A stretch of DNA of 64,000 nucleotides from Beverwykella pulmonaria (lineage: Eukaryota > Ascomycota > Dothideomycetes > Pleosporales > Melanommataceae), in NCBI GenBank assembly GCA_001599595.1, contig BCHH01000003.1, positions 1,028,421-1,092,420 of the forward strand, given 5' to 3'. The notes under the pieces were generated by a model. It was not told the origin of the DNA and did not search any database. It worked only from the letters and a program-made list of their open reading frames with translations. Positions 33,530 to 45,550 of the stretch are shown in pieces (within the stretch, counting starts at the first letter, position 1; each line of letters begins with the position of its first letter). Made by a program: the position numbers and the translations under genes.

Positions 33530-35023
33530 ATGAGTCGCATCCGAATTCTAACGCTCTTCTCGCTCGGCTTCTTCCCATTACTGCTGACGTACTTTCTAAA
33601 CAAGAGGACATCCATACTGCCAATGGCTGCGCCCGAAAACATGGCCAAAGGCGGCGCGATCATTGTTGGCTCAGGTCTTGCAGGTCTCACCGCTGCAACT
33701 CAACTAATACACCACAATATACCGGTCCGGCTTCTTGAGCGCGCGGCAAAGCCGGGAGGGAACAGCATCAAAGCGTCTTCGGGTATAAACGGAGCACCAA
33801 CCAAATACCAACCTCTTGAGGACAACACATTCTACTCCGACACGGTTAAGAGTGCCGGAAAATCGATGGCAGTCAAGACTGCCGAGCGCGAGAAGCTTAT
33901 CGGAACCTTGACGAATTCTTCCTCGGCAGCGATCTCCTGGCTCACGGAGACGCATGGCATTGATCTTAGTCGTGTTGCTCAGCTGGGAGGCCATACGCGC
34001 CCGAGAACGCATCGGGGTGCAGGGAATGCCCCGCCGGGGTTCTCCATTATCAGCACGCTTCTGAAGTCACTGAAGGAGTCGCCTCTTTTCCACCTCAAGA
34101 CATCCTGCACCGTAACGAAAGTGCTTCGTTCGGGGACTCGTGTGACGGGCGTGGAGTACGCGTCTGAAGACGGGGAAAAGAGTGAGCTTCACGGACCGGT
34201 CATATTCGCATCTGGGGGCTTCGGCGGCGATGCAGAAGGTCTTCTCGCTAAATACCGCCCGGATCTCGCTGGCTTCCCCTCGACTAACGACCCACGGCCC
34301 GGCGCACAACCCTTGCTGACTGACATCGGAGCTCAGCTCATCGATATGGAGCTCGTGCAAGTCCATCCAACAGGCTTCATTGATCCGGAGAACCCATCGT
34401 CTCCCCTCAAGTTCCTCGCTGCTGAGATTCTGCGAGGCGAGGGTGGGATTCTACTGCGTGACGGGCAGCGGTTTTTTAATGAGCTTGAAACGCGTGAGAA
34501 TGTCACGAATGCTATTATTGCGTCTCCGGCGACGTCCGAGTCCCCGAAGCAATGGACTATCCAGGTCGTTCTCGACGAGGGCGTGTACAAGGCGGCGAAA
34601 TCCCACATCGACTTTTATATATTCAAGAAACTTATTACGAAGACCACGATCTCCGCTCTCGAACCGAAAGCTCTTGATTCGATACGCCGGTACGCAAGAG
34701 CAGCGGTTGGGGGTGAACAAGACGAGTTTGGACGCTCGGCTTTTGCTAATTGGACGTTGGCGGATCCGCAGCTGGAATCTGTCGTGTACGTCGGGACTGT
34801 CACGCCCGTGGTGCATTTTACGATGGGAGGTGTGCTTGTGAGTGAGAAGAGTGAAGTGTTGAACGGGAAAGGGGAGGTGATTGAAGGGCTGTGGGCTGCG
34901 GGCGAGGTCACGGGTGGGGTGCATGGTGGGAATAGGCTTGGCGGGAGTTCGCTATTGGAGTGTGTAGTTTTTGGGAGGATCGCAGGGGAAAGGTGCGCGG
35001 AGTATATTGAGAGTAGGAAGTGA
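33530..35023 (+). CDS. Fumarate-reductase-like FAD flavoprotein (Osm1/Frd type)
   Basis: An intronless 497-residue protein. A hydrophobic N-terminal segment (LTLFSLGFFPLLLTYFL) precedes the Rossmann motif AIIVGSGLAGLTAATQL, which binds the FAD ADP moiety. Family motifs follow: GGNSIKASSGINGA, PVIFASGGFGGD, LVQVHPTGFIDP, EILRGEGGILL, TPVVHFTMGGVLV, and the C-terminal LWAAGEVTGGVHGGNRLGGSSLLECVVFGR. These match the soluble fumarate reductases, which oxidise FADH2 using fumarate as acceptor. In yeast, Osm1 sits in the ER and mitochondria, and the hydrophobic leader here fits ER or mitochondrial entry. The length is normal and no motif is lost. Neighbouring genes suggest a metabolic cluster. Confidence 0.9.
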   Translation: MSRIRILTLFSLGFFPLLLTYFLNKRTSILPMAAPENMAKGGAIIVGSGLAGLTAATQLIHHNIPVRLLERAAKPGGNSIKASSGINGAPTKYQPLEDNTFYSDTVKSAGKSMAVKTAEREKLIGTLTNSSSAAISWLTETHGIDLSRVAQLGGHTRPRTHRGAGNAPPGFSIISTLLKSLKESPLFHLKTSCTVTKVLRSGTRVTGVEYASEDGEKSELHGPVIFASGGFGGDAEGLLAKYRPDLAGFPSTNDPRPGAQPLLTDIGAQLIDMELVQVHPTGFIDPENPSSPLKFLAAEILRGEGGILLRDGQRFFNELETRENVTNAIIASPATSESPKQWTIQVVLDEGVYKAAKSHIDFYIFKKLITKTTISALEPKALDSIRRYARAAVGGEQDEFGRSAFANWTLADPQLESVVYVGTVTPVVHFTMGGVLVSEKSEVLNGKGEVIEGLWAAGEVTGGVHGGNRLGGSSLLECVVFGRIAGERCAEYIESRK

Positions 35024-35988
35024 GAATTAGAGAAGGTGGGAGGACCATGCATTTGAAAAGGGATAGATACAGTATGTTTTAGAGGCTTCTATGCATAATC
35101 TGGTCGCGCATTCTCTTTTGTGTTGCCATCGAAGCCAATTGGATGGGCTCTTGTGAGGGTGGTGGCGTAGGGGAAGGGAGGGTGGACGGAGAGCGAGGTT
35201 TTGGTTGGATGGTGTATTGGGAGAGGACGAAATACTTTCAATACGTACTTAGGCTGACGAGGTTGCGGTATGTTTCGGAGATGAACATGGAGATGTCTGT
35301 GGTTGTGATGCTGGCATGGCTCCATAAGATGAGCGCATGGTCAACTACATTCCAGATGGATACTTTTCCGCCATCGTTCGATATAGCAGACTCGCAGTGT
35401 GTAGGAGCGCGATGTAGGAGCTGAACACTGTATAATCTGGTGTAGGATGTGATAATGCCACCTTAGGCGCCATTCTCCTACTGGTTGAATCGTTGAAGGA
35501 GATGAGAAAAGTACGTGCGAGCGCTATACGGCAGGGTCAAGCTGCTCGTATCCAACCACAACACTCTGGATATCTGAGACGGCATTGGCATATATAAAAC
35601 AAGGCTGAGAAAGTGGGAGTTAGACAGAAAAAAGACTCAAAAGACCGTGCTGCCCATATAGCACGTTGGAAAATTGTCGGCGAAGTGTTAAATACTGAGG
35701 AGTGCATGGGAGTCGCCTAGGTGAAGCTAAGTGACATGACTGTGGCCCAAGCGTTCAATATTTTGTATCACAACACGAAATAGCATCTCCATCAGTGTCG
35801 TCATATTTGCTACCTACTAGACCATCCAACACAATGTATGGTGTCGACGCTGCAGATATGTAGTGCTGATTATTTCCGGACATGATGCCTCGGATATGAT
35901 CATTGCGGGGAAGCTCCCTATTCCACCATCCGGTCTCAATATTCGACATGTTGCACTTTATACTCTTCACTAACTACCAGCGCTCACA
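35024..35988. other. Intergenic region
   Basis: 3' flank of the flavoprotein gene and promoter of the aldolase gene. Short unsupported ORFs only. Confidence 0.5.
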
Positions 35989-37088
35989 ATGTTCACAGCA
36001 CGCCTTCAGTTTCCACGCTCCCTCTTCTGCGCCGCCCGCGCTCGCCCTCTCCCACAGTCTCTCGCCCGACGACCTCTCTCAAGCTCCTCCACGCCTCTCC
36101 ATGCCTCGGTCGCACGATCTATCCGCGTCGACCATGCAGAAGACATTGGGAACCAAACCGTCGCCGCCATGGGCCGGACCACATTTGGCAAAGCATTGAG
36201 GGTACGGAAGTACCCGACATTCTCGAACCTTGAGGACGAGAGATTATATAGGAAGCAGCATCTCGCGGCTGCGTATAGAGTGTTTGCGTCGCGGGGTTTC
36301 GACGAGGGTGTTGCGGGGCATATCAGTGTCAGGGACCCGGTTCTGACGGACCATTTTTGTGCGTAGCACACCACGACTAGAATTGCAGGCAGAGGAATAG
36401 AGGTAATTAATTGCATCTGAACAAGTATAGGGCTCAATCCGCTCTCGACGCACTTCTCGCTGATCAAGGTCTCGGATCTCATCCTCGTCAATGAGGCCGG
36501 AGAGGTTGTAGAAGGCAATGAACCGATCAATGCCGCGGCGTTCGCGATACATTCGGCGATTCATAAGAAGAGGCCTGATGTACATGCTGCATGTCACGCG
36601 CATTCCACATACGGAAAGGCGTTCTCGGCGTTTGGGAGGGAGCTAGATATGATCACGCAGGATAGTCTGAGGTTTTATAAGAGTCATGGCGTGTATAAGC
36701 AATTCGGCGGCGTGGTACTGGCAAGTGAAGAGGGGGATCGGATTGCCGAGGCTTTGGGTAAACAAGGCATCCGAACTAGACGTTTGGTAAGGCTGACCTG
36801 CGTATAGGCAATGGCAAAGCGGCAATCCTCCAAAACCACGGCATCCTCACCGTGGGCGAGACCGTTGACGAAGCAGCATTCTGGTTCTTGTCGTTGGATA
36901 AGACGTGCCAAGCGCAGTTACTGGTTGATGCTGCGAGTAACGGGAGTGGGCATGAGAAGAAGATCATTCCGGACAGGGAGGCAGAGGAGAGTTATAAGCA
37001 GGTAGGAACTCCGGAAAAGGGGTGGTTGGCCTTTCAGGGGTACTATGATGAGGTGCTTGCGAAGACGGGTGGGGATTTCCTGCGGTGA
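35989..37088 (+). CDS. Class II aldolase/adducin-family protein, probably mitochondrial
   Basis: A 325-residue protein from three exons (35989-36358, 36431-36757, 36808-37088). The first ~50 residues are rich in Arg/Ser/Leu and lack acids until VDHAED (MFTARLQFPRSLFCAARARP...), a good mitochondrial presequence. The catalytic domain follows: RKQHLAAAYRVFASRGFDEG, VAGHISVRDP, HFWLNPLSTHFSLI across intron 1, then the metal-binding ACHAHSTYGKAFS and the later AILQNHGILTVGETVDEA. Members cleave aldol substrates or decarboxylate/oxidise small sugar acids using a divalent metal. Fungal forms are uncharacterised. The family normally lacks the leader, so the leader is a point of interest; an internal Met at MGRTTFGK would give a cytosolic form. 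Confidence 0.87.
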
Positions 37089-37537
37089 TGGGTTGTGAGA
37101 ATATCCATGAGATTACCATTAGGCATATAAATTAACTTTGGGTGACACGGAGGAGCACTAGCGAGTTGGTTTTGGAAGAGTGTAGAGGAATCAATCTAGC
37201 TTTATTTTGCTACTGTTTCTGTTGTAAGAACTGCTGCATTGCGTCCCAGAATTTGCTCAAGAATTGGGTGATCTGCAAGATCGGTACATCCTCACCTTCA
37301 GCGTCCTATTGTTGTGGTGCATACGAGGAATACGACGGTCAGCGCCCCTCCACCGTACTCCATTCATCTGACAACGCGAATCGACCGCGCCGCAGATCCT
37401 GTTTTAGCCGACGTCTCCACGCGTGGGTCGCGTCTGCGGGGTTGAAGGGAAAAAGAAAATTAGCTTCACATCTGCTAACTCCCTCTCGCTTACTGTCCCA
37501 TCTTCTCCCATTCCTTCTTCCATTTCAAGCACTCATC
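37089..37537. other. Intergenic region
   Basis: Promoter of the NmrA-like gene with a CT-rich stretch just before the start. No other feature. Confidence 0.5.
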
Positions 37538-38562
37538 ATGATCACCGTCGCAGTTGCAGGAGGGACTGGATCAGGCATCGGCCGCGCCATCGTTACTGCC
37601 CTCCTACAATATCCAGACCAGCTGAAAGGTATCGTTATAGGGAGAGCTACATCCGCGACGCCGAAATGGCTTGAGGAAATGAAGGATGTGGAAATCAGGA
37701 AGGTGGATTATACGAAGCAGGACGAGCTAGTTGAGGCATTGAAGGGTGTGCATACCGCAAGTTCTCTCCCCCCGCCCCTCCCTTTCTAAATATGTACAAA
37801 GAAACGAGACTGATGGTAGTGCAGGTCATCTGCACTCTTTTAGCAAAGGATGGTACCTGGACATCGACCCAGATCAATCTACTAAACGCCTCCCTCACCG
37901 CCGGCGTCCAACGCTTTGCCCCCGCAGAATTCGGCTGCGGGCCCCTCGCTGCGCCAAAAATCGCCATGTTACAACCGCAGATTGCGGTCATGGACGCCTG
38001 CCGTGAGGCAAAGAACAAGCATCCACATTTCGAGTTTGCGGGCTTCCATCTTGGACTCTTTATGAATTACTTAGGGTATGGAGCGCAGGAGGAAGAGAAG
38101 GCGCTGAATGGTTTGAATGATACGTGGGTGTTTATTTGGGATATTAAGCGTATGAAGGCGTGGATTCCGCTGACGAGGGAGGGAAGGGTGCCGAGGGTAA
38201 GCTTGATGGAGATTGGTGATGCGGGGAGGTTTGTTGTCCAGGCTTGTTTGTTGGGGCAGGGGGAGTGGAGGGAGAATTTCGGCATGGTGGGAGAGACGCA
38301 AGGGTGTGATGAGGTAGTGCGGATTGTGGAGAAGGTCAGGGGGAGGAAGATGGAGGTGCAATATAGGGAGTATGAACGTGTGGCGACGGAAGCGAGGCAG
38401 GAGAAGAGGGAATATCCGGATAAATTTTGGGGGGATCTGGAGGAGATGGTGGCGAGAGATGCCGTGGGAGAGGGAGTTGTGGAGCCCGTGGCCAATGGGC
38501 TGTGTAAAGGGGCTAAGGCGATGGGTGTGGAGGAGTACATTAGGCGGTTTTGGGGAGAGTAA
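37538..38562 (+). CDS. NmrA-like NAD(P)-binding protein (isoflavone-reductase type)
   Basis: A 318-residue protein from exons 37538-37756 and 37825-38562. The N-terminus TVAVAGGTGSGIGRAIVTAL is a dinucleotide-binding loop of the NmrA/atypical SDR kind. The conserved VICTLLAKDGTWTSTQINLL and RFAPAEFGCG segments follow, then an NmrA-like C-terminal half. The intron has a GC donor (ACC|GCAAGT) and an ordinary GCAG acceptor; only this splice keeps the reading frame and the domain. Such proteins are reductases or redox sensors; substrate unknown. No membrane segment. It is the last of five adjacent metabolic genes. Confidence 0.87.
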
Positions 38563-39507
38563 ATGTGGTTGAAAGGGTATTGTGAGCATGATGAAAGATG
38601 TGTTTAAGTATACACACACATATTCTATAGTTTATGAACAAGTCCGTCTACGACTCTATTAATGAGGAAGGTGTTCAAATTTGTATGACAAAACAATTTA
38701 TTAACCACCAGCATACCCCATCCACCTTTCCATACCTCCCTAGGACCGCCCCATCGAGTATCATCCTAAACCTTTACTGGTCGTCTTTCGTCGTGACGGG
38801 CTTTCTCTCCTTTTTATTCTCCCTCTCATTAAAGCCTTGTCCTTTGTTCAAGCCCAAAGGTAGATGCGACCACACTCACAGAATCAGTCAGCAATGTAAG
38901 CTGGACCTACGTACGATACTCTCTCACCAGTGTCGGTGATCTCTCTCAATAACATCAGCCTCTAATAATGATCACAGAACTTTACACCATATGATTCTCT
39001 ATCGAGACCAGCTATTCAAAAACCTTCGAGCAGCGCGCATAAAACGATCACACACATCACCTTTCGCCACTATTACTCCAGTTACCAGAACAATCTCGCC
39101 ATCGCAACAGTCTCCAAAGAGTAATTACCTCATCGCCCGCGCACTTTTCACTTTAACCGTAACAAAAAGCTCCGTACACTCTTCCTCGAGACATTCTCCA
39201 AAACATCAACTACTTTTTGTTCCACACGCAACCACATTCTGCCCTGCACACACACGCACACCAAGCCAATCCCACGATAGCATTTGCATTTGCAGTCCAC
39301 ATCCCAGCTTCTTCTCCTGTCATTGACGATCTTCCGCTCTACTACAAAAATCGAGCTAGCAACAATTCATCTGCTTCTAAGCTCTTGATTTAAAATTGAG
39401 TGGTTATCGGAAAGTACCACAAGATCGCCACCAGCGTGCAAAGGATGTCATTCCGACCCATATCCACTTCGTTGCGACCACCGACCCTATCAAAAATACG
39501 ATATGAG
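38563..39507. other. Intergenic region between convergent genes
   Basis: 3' flanks of the NmrA-like and AAA genes. AC/CT-rich, no supported ORF. The 12-mer AAGCTCTTGATT at 39379 marks the left limit of a block that is duplicated at 46.2 kb. Confidence 0.5.
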
Positions 39508-42044
39508 TCAGCCATTCCGATTTTTGTACCATTTTCGATGCGAGGTTGGCGAGACATGATATTCCATACGATTTCGTGCTGAGAAAGCGAAAGATGAGGG
39601 AAGTGATTGGTGTGACATTGCCGAACTTACTCTCGAACGACTTCGAGGCTTCTAACACCTTAATGATGTCAACTGGGCTTAGATCCCGGTTATCGTTCGC
39701 AGCGATTGAACAAGCCACGCGAAGGACATTCTTGATCTGCCGTCCATTGATATCGTGGGACGCCACCCTGTCCAGGAACTCGCTATCTAGCCACGCAGAT
39801 TTGTCCGGCCCTGAGCCCCTCGCAATGAAATTTTCCCAGATACTACGCCTGGCATTGATTGATAGTCGGGGGTAGTACAAGGAAAGATGGATTCGTGACT
39901 GGAAAGCAGTATCGATGGTTTCGATCCGGTTCGTGGTGAGGAACATGATGCCCTCGAAATATTCCAATACTCGGAGGAGCACTATTACTGTTAGCGTTGA
40001 TACTAGGAGAGATTGGGTAGAAGCTTACCTGAAACAAGTTCATTGCGCTGAAGATTGCGGCTGTTTCTTTCTTCCATGAATACGTCGACTTCGTCTATTA
40101 GCACTAATGCATCCCATTTAGATGCAAGGTCCATAGCCCTTTTCAGCTTCTGTTCGACTCCGAGACTGCCAGTACCAAGGTCGCCACATCCCAGGATATA
40201 AAGAGGCCGCTGAGTCAGATCTGCGATGCTCTCTGGCTGGATGTTAGTGAGGATAACATGGTATAAACATTCTCGCGAATCTTACCAGCAGTCAAAGTTT
40301 TGCCTACACCAGGTTCACCGTGTAAAAGGAAGATGAGGCCTTTCCCTTTGCCCTTAACCAGATCATCGAATCCAGATTGCTTGCTCTGATTCTCCTTGAC
40401 AAGTGAGTTGATCAAGTCTTTCTGGTACTCAGGGAGTACTAGACCATCAAAAGCAGTATGGTTGAACTCGACGCACTCAATCATGCTGACCTTGAAATAT
40501 CCCCACCTTTTCGCCACCAAGGAGAATCCAGGAATCTTGTAGGAGCAAACAAGAATCTCGTCGTCTGTAAGCCGTAAATGCTCGCCTTTCGCGCCGTCTA
40601 TCACTTTGGATCCTGGAATGAATTCGATGGCACCCGGCTTCACATTCTGCGTAAACTCTTGGCAGTCGACAATGATTCTCTCATGTGTTGGAACGTACAT
40701 ACTAGGGGTTGATATCCCGGGTCCTTTTGAATAAGGATAGCACGGGGGCCCGTACCTGGGAGCGAAATCTGTCGCTAGTTCCATAGTGCCTTTGTAGAAC
40801 CGGTAATGGACGCCCAAAAGAGATAGGAAGTGTCTACCCCGAGTGAAAAGCTCCTTCTGAATTCTTTCTTTCTCTGCGTGATACCGAAAAGGAAATATGA
40901 CCAAATCCTTGAGGGAGCGATAGCCATCGTATTGCTTAATCTTCACCATGAAACTTGTATATCCGAAGTTGTCGCCGTCGCACTCGATCCGTTCAACTTT
41001 GAGCTCCCAGTACATGTAATCCTGGTGTTGCAATTGCTGTGCTATGTCTTGGTACTTGAAGTGGGTCATGGAGTGTAGTCGACAAGCTGCGTCTTCGCCA
41101 TCCACTTGCTGGTATAGAATTTCCCCAGGTCGAAATGCCATCCAGAGGTTCTCGTATTCGAGTCCTGGTTCCATACTATTACCCTCCATTAGAGTTTCGT
41201 AACTGCTTATCTCTTGGCGCAGCGATCGTCTCATAAACTTTAGTAAGAAGTCCACATGCTCCTTGACGTCTTGGTCGTCAGACGCATCCGCATATGTCTG
41301 AAGCTCATCTCGATAGTGAAACACGCAGCGTGGGTCATCTGAGATCTTTAGCGGCCCCGTGGTGTCGAGACTGACTCCGGGATAAGACTTAACGACCTTT
41401 TGCATTGCATTTTTCATGTAAGGAGAGTTGATTTGTAGTGTAGTATATTTGAGTTCCCTGAGGGTGTTATATTCTCGCGTTAAGACCAAGGCCGCGTCTC
41501 GACTTCGGCCCAAGTCGAATCTGAGATTGTCGGTAGCACCAACCTGTAAAGAGACGTATTCACCCCGGCTGTTATAGCGATGTTCATATATGTGCAGCTC
41601 GCAGATCTCTCCTCCATCATCCAATTCAGTGTCCAAGCCAGCTAGAGGGTCTCTGTCACCGCCTTCATAATTGTCTTCATCATCCTCATAGTTGTCTTCA
41701 TCGTTGTCTTCATCATTATCTTCATAGCTGTCTTCATCGTTGTCTTCATAGTTGTCTTCATCGTTGCCTTGATCGCCGTCGTCATCCTTGTCTTGATCGC
41801 CGTCTTCTTCGTGCCCATCGTTCTTAATTTCATTATTGGCTTCGTCATTGCATTTACTCTTGTCTTCCTCGTGGTCGCGAACACGCAAGGAAGAATCGAA
41901 GTCAAACTCATGCAAAGGGTCGGAGTCAGGCGCGGCGGGCTTGGAAGTTGCTAGGTCTTGCGGTGGTGTGGCGGCTCTTTGGCAATTCATATCAGCATCA
42001 TCTTGGCCGGATGATGTATGTTGCGGGAGTTGACGTACGCTCAT
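39508..42044 (-). CDS. Large AAA ATPase with acidic N-terminal repeat
   Basis: A 794-residue protein from four exons (40286-42044, 40029-40232, 39631-39981, 39508-39578) with introns of 47-53 bp. Residues about 77-130 form a repeat of D/E/N/Y units (DEDNYEDNDED...). A central fungal-specific domain (residues about 150-520) follows. The ATPase has Walker A HGEPGVGKT just before intron 1 and Walker B ALVLIDEVDVFME; the TTNRIETIDTAFQSRIH block carries the sensor and Arg finger. Its lid is FLDRVASHDINGRQIKNVLRVACSIA. Many ascomycete genomes carry expanded families of such AAA proteins without known roles. The final 24 residues depend on the last intron; reading through it would instead give a longer hydrophobic tail. 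Part of the gene is copied at 46.2-46.7 kb. Confidence 0.85.
41655..41816. repeat. Short-unit minisatellite encoding the acidic repeat of the AAA ATPase
   Basis: Imperfect 12-18 bp units of the form TTGTCTTCATCGT/ATAG on the plus strand, coding Asp/Glu/Asn/Tyr blocks in residues about 77-130. Such arrays are prone to slippage, so length variation between strains is expected. Confidence 0.75.
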
Positions 42045-43479
42045 GGTCGCAAACTGGATAATGTGTAAAATAATTATGCATATGACTGTTATTTGTGAAC
42101 GAAGACTGAGATGATGAAGGTGGAAGTAAGGCCGGTGTCAGGTAATTTATTCACAGGCACTTCCCTCTATGATTGCGATGAGGAAAGTAGCAGCCAAGAA
42201 AAAAGGCATGAAGGCAAAAGTCAATCTCAGTCCTCCACATTAAAGTAAAAGTTAATTTCAAGCTAAGTTGCTGCAGCGCAGCTGACGTACTGCGCAGTAT
42301 GTTGCAACAGTGTCAAACTGAACTAGGCGTTCTTTTCGCATCCTAGCTTCGTTGCAACTCCACCAAGAGTGTTGTATACCTGCTCTCTCATACCCTCCTG
42401 TAACCACCTTTCCATCATCACTGATGCTCCTCCTGATGGAATACTGCCAGCCGAGCCTGTCGTATGAGTTACCGGATTAGGATGGGTCTTTTCGCCCATT
42501 TTTGGGCAATTGGAGTGTGAGGTCCGGATCCAATCACGCGATATTGGGGTAAAGCGAACCAATCGGTCGTCCTCTTGATGGCATATTAGAGGTTTTGAAG
42601 AAGCAGATTCCTTTGCAGATCTACTGTTAGACTATTTATCATCTCAGACAACGAGAAGGGTGGTGTCACGAATTTACGAACTTTGAATGAAGCTCCCGAG
42701 GTTCTGGAGACGCTCTGTCCCTGATCACGAGATGCCATTTTCTTCAGTACTTGGTGATAGGAAATATATTGTAAATAAAGGCTGGATCACAGTCGGGCGA
42801 GAAACATGCTATACTGAATCTTGCGATCAAAGGCCTTTATATGGAGAAGACTGTTTGTTCTTGGGCCCTTTCGGGTATCTTTTTGTGTCTAGTAAACTCC
42901 ATAATTCCAACATCACGAAGCGAAATTTTGAGACATATGAGCCCCTTCTTGGTGAAGCCGTTTTGCTAGTCCCAGCTCAAAGCTAGGTGTCCCGGTGCTC
43001 GGATCACCATGTTGGAGGAACTTTAGGGAACGTTGGGGATCCTCCACATCAATGCGGAGTTTATGGTCTCGGGAGGCATGGGGCATTCATGCAAGGCCCT
43101 GATAGCACCGGTAAGGCTGCGGTTTCGGCTGAATCGTTGAGACCATTGGACAACCCTTTTGCGATCACCCACGGACATGCCCGATACGGCGGTTTTGTGG
43201 CGTGGCTTAATCTCCTTTATGGCTTCTGGTGAGCATGTGGAAGTGGTGTTACTGCTAGTTAGCGGTGTGCAGGCAGCCGTTTGTAGGCAGGTTAAGCGGG
43301 ACTTTTTGCGAACTTCTGGGTTCCTTTGCAATCGCTTGGTTGACGATCGACAACCGACGAAACTTAAAAACGCACAACATCTACGTGAAACTGTCATATC
43401 ATTTGAATTACGTTCCTTAAAAGCCGTCTCTTATAACATTTGCTTCGTAAAGGGACGATTCCTTCCACAAGAAAAGAAA
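42045..43479. other. Divergent upstream region between AAA and Clr5-domain genes
   Basis: 1.4 kb between head-to-head genes. A 99-codon plus-strand ORF at 42687-42986 (ATG start, MKLPRFWRRSVPDHEMPFSS...) shows no family resemblance and is not called as a gene. Confidence 0.45.
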
Positions 43480-45550
43480 ATGGATCCTCTGCACTTGCCT
43501 TCCCTTGGCGCCTTTTCCTGGAGTCCCATCCAGCATAATAATTTACCAACTCCGATTCATCACGACTCATTTGATGATGGTGTTCATCACGATCTTGCTG
43601 GAACGCAGCACACCAATTCAGAGGCTCATCATAGCCATTTTGCGAGCCCCTTCGCCGCTGGGCCGAGTGTCATGAATGCTCCCCCAAGCCGCCAAGAGTC
43701 ATTTCCGATGCCGTAATGGCTGATTCAGTAGCAATCCACGCTAGTGCCATGGTCACAAACCTCGAGGAATCTAGGCGAGCGTCTCGACGACCCAAGTATG
43801 GAGACTTGGACTGGGACGGAAATCGACACACACTATATAGGCTCTACATACAGGAAGACCGAACCCTTATTGAGACTATGAAGGTTATGAAGCAAGATCA
43901 TGGGTTCGACGCGTCGTGGGTTCATCAATTCTCCCTAACTCAATTTTTGAACGCTAATTGTTGTTAACAGAGCGAAACTCTACAAAGAGAAGTTCAGGTT
44001 TTGGAGATGGCAGAAGAACCTACCTGGTAATGTTGCGCACTGGATGGTCGACAGAGCGAGTTTAAGGGAGGCCAGTGGAAAGAAGACAGAGTTCAAGTTT
44101 AGAGGCAAGACGTGGACCCTAGAACAAGCCACCAAAAGTACCAGTCGTACCAAGAAAGATGCTCAGGAGAGTAAGTACTACATGCATGCTAATTAGGTCA
44201 TACTAACAGACTATAGTAGTTAATACCCCTACCGGGATGTTAGTGGCTACACCTGCAAGCGATCGAAACCACGCTTCTCCTACAGATCTTGTGCATCAAG
44301 ATGAAGCCGAGAATGCACCTTCCCCAAGTGTTATCTTCATCAGTGCTGAAACGGAACCAACGAAAAGATTGCTGCCACTTAGTTTTCATGGAAGAAGCAG
44401 GGATGATCTTGCAACAGCGCTATTGGCAGCCCGCGATTATGCTCGTAGCGGTGAGGCAGAACTCGCAGAAAGCTCCTATGTCGAAGCTTTTAACGGCTGC
44501 GAGCATCTTCTTTCAGCCACTCATGAAGACACAATCAAGATCGGATATGAACTTGCAACGTTCTATACGGAACAAGACCGTAAGGCAGACGCAGACGAAG
44601 TTCTCGAGGACATGACCCATAAGAATATCGAAATCTTAGGCATCGACCACCGAAATGTCAAACAACATATTCTGCACGTTGCTGAGCTCCTCAACAGCTG
44701 GAACCGGGGAAACGATGCCATGGTCTTTCTCCAACGCGCATGGGACATTGCAAAATCGCAACAGTGCAGTGACAACACCCCAAATACCAGTGCGAAGCGG
44801 GCGCGAGGCAGCCTGCAGAAATTACCTTCGAGCGCGTCCGCCCAAGGAAGGCTTCAGGGAATCAATGAAAATATCACCAGAAATCCCAGCTCGAGTTCGA
44901 TTAACCATGGGCTGGACCAAGCCCGAGTTCATGCCACAGTGGAAGAGCCAGCTGTTGAAGTACTACTTATAGCCATCGAGCAACAATGCCTGAGGAGTCC
45001 GTCACGCCTAGCTGTCCAAGGCCTTCGGGCCAGAGCTGACCTATTGAAATATTACCTCAAGCAAAATACGGTAGTCGAGCATCTCAATATGTTCTCAACA
45101 GCCATGGCACTCCTCGAGGGCTATTGGCAAAATGCTCCTTGGGACGGCGAGACGTTCAAGAGTCATGAGATTATGGAGGCTTCCATGGAGCTTGCGGCAG
45201 CAGTTCTGAGAGGCAACTTCGATCGAGACGCCAATCGTATATTTCGCGAGATTGACAGGAGAGCTACCAGTTTGTTTGGGTCGTACGACGAGCGCACTAT
45301 CTGGATTTGCATTTCAACAGGCATTATCTATCAGACGTATCGAACATGGAACCAAGCGAAGCCTTGGTTCGAACAGGCGTACGCTTCAGCTGATGCAGCC
45401 TGGGGTGGAAAGGACGGCATAACTCGATCGCTGGAGAAGGCATTGGAGAAGTACCACTTTAGCTACATTTCTGACGAAGGTAGACCATTCAAGACTATCT
45501 TTGGCGTGAGTGGTATGACGGTTCGTCCGACTAGACTTCATATTGAGTGA
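43480..45550 (+). CDS. Clr5-domain protein with TPR-like C-terminal region
   Basis: The best-supported part has exons 43716-43915, 43971-44170 and 44217-45550 (577 residues from the Met at 43716). A perfect TACTAAC branch site stands before the last acceptor. The Clr5-type domain spans YGDLDWDGNRHTLYRLYIQE...TMKVMKQDHGFDAS-AKLYKEKFRFWRWQKNL; it is a helix-turn-helix-like fungal domain named after a Neurospora cellulose-response regulator. The long C-terminal region is helical with repeat character (ALLAARDYARSGEAELAESSYVEAF; VKQHILHVAELLNSWNRGNDAMVFLQRAWDIA), like TPR scaffolds. Upstream, a 78-codon His/Ser-rich ORF from an ATG at 43480 can be joined in frame by a 62-bp intron (43667-43728), giving 635 residues; that donor is weak, so it could instead be an upstream ORF. 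Probably nuclear; function unknown. Confidence 0.75.
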
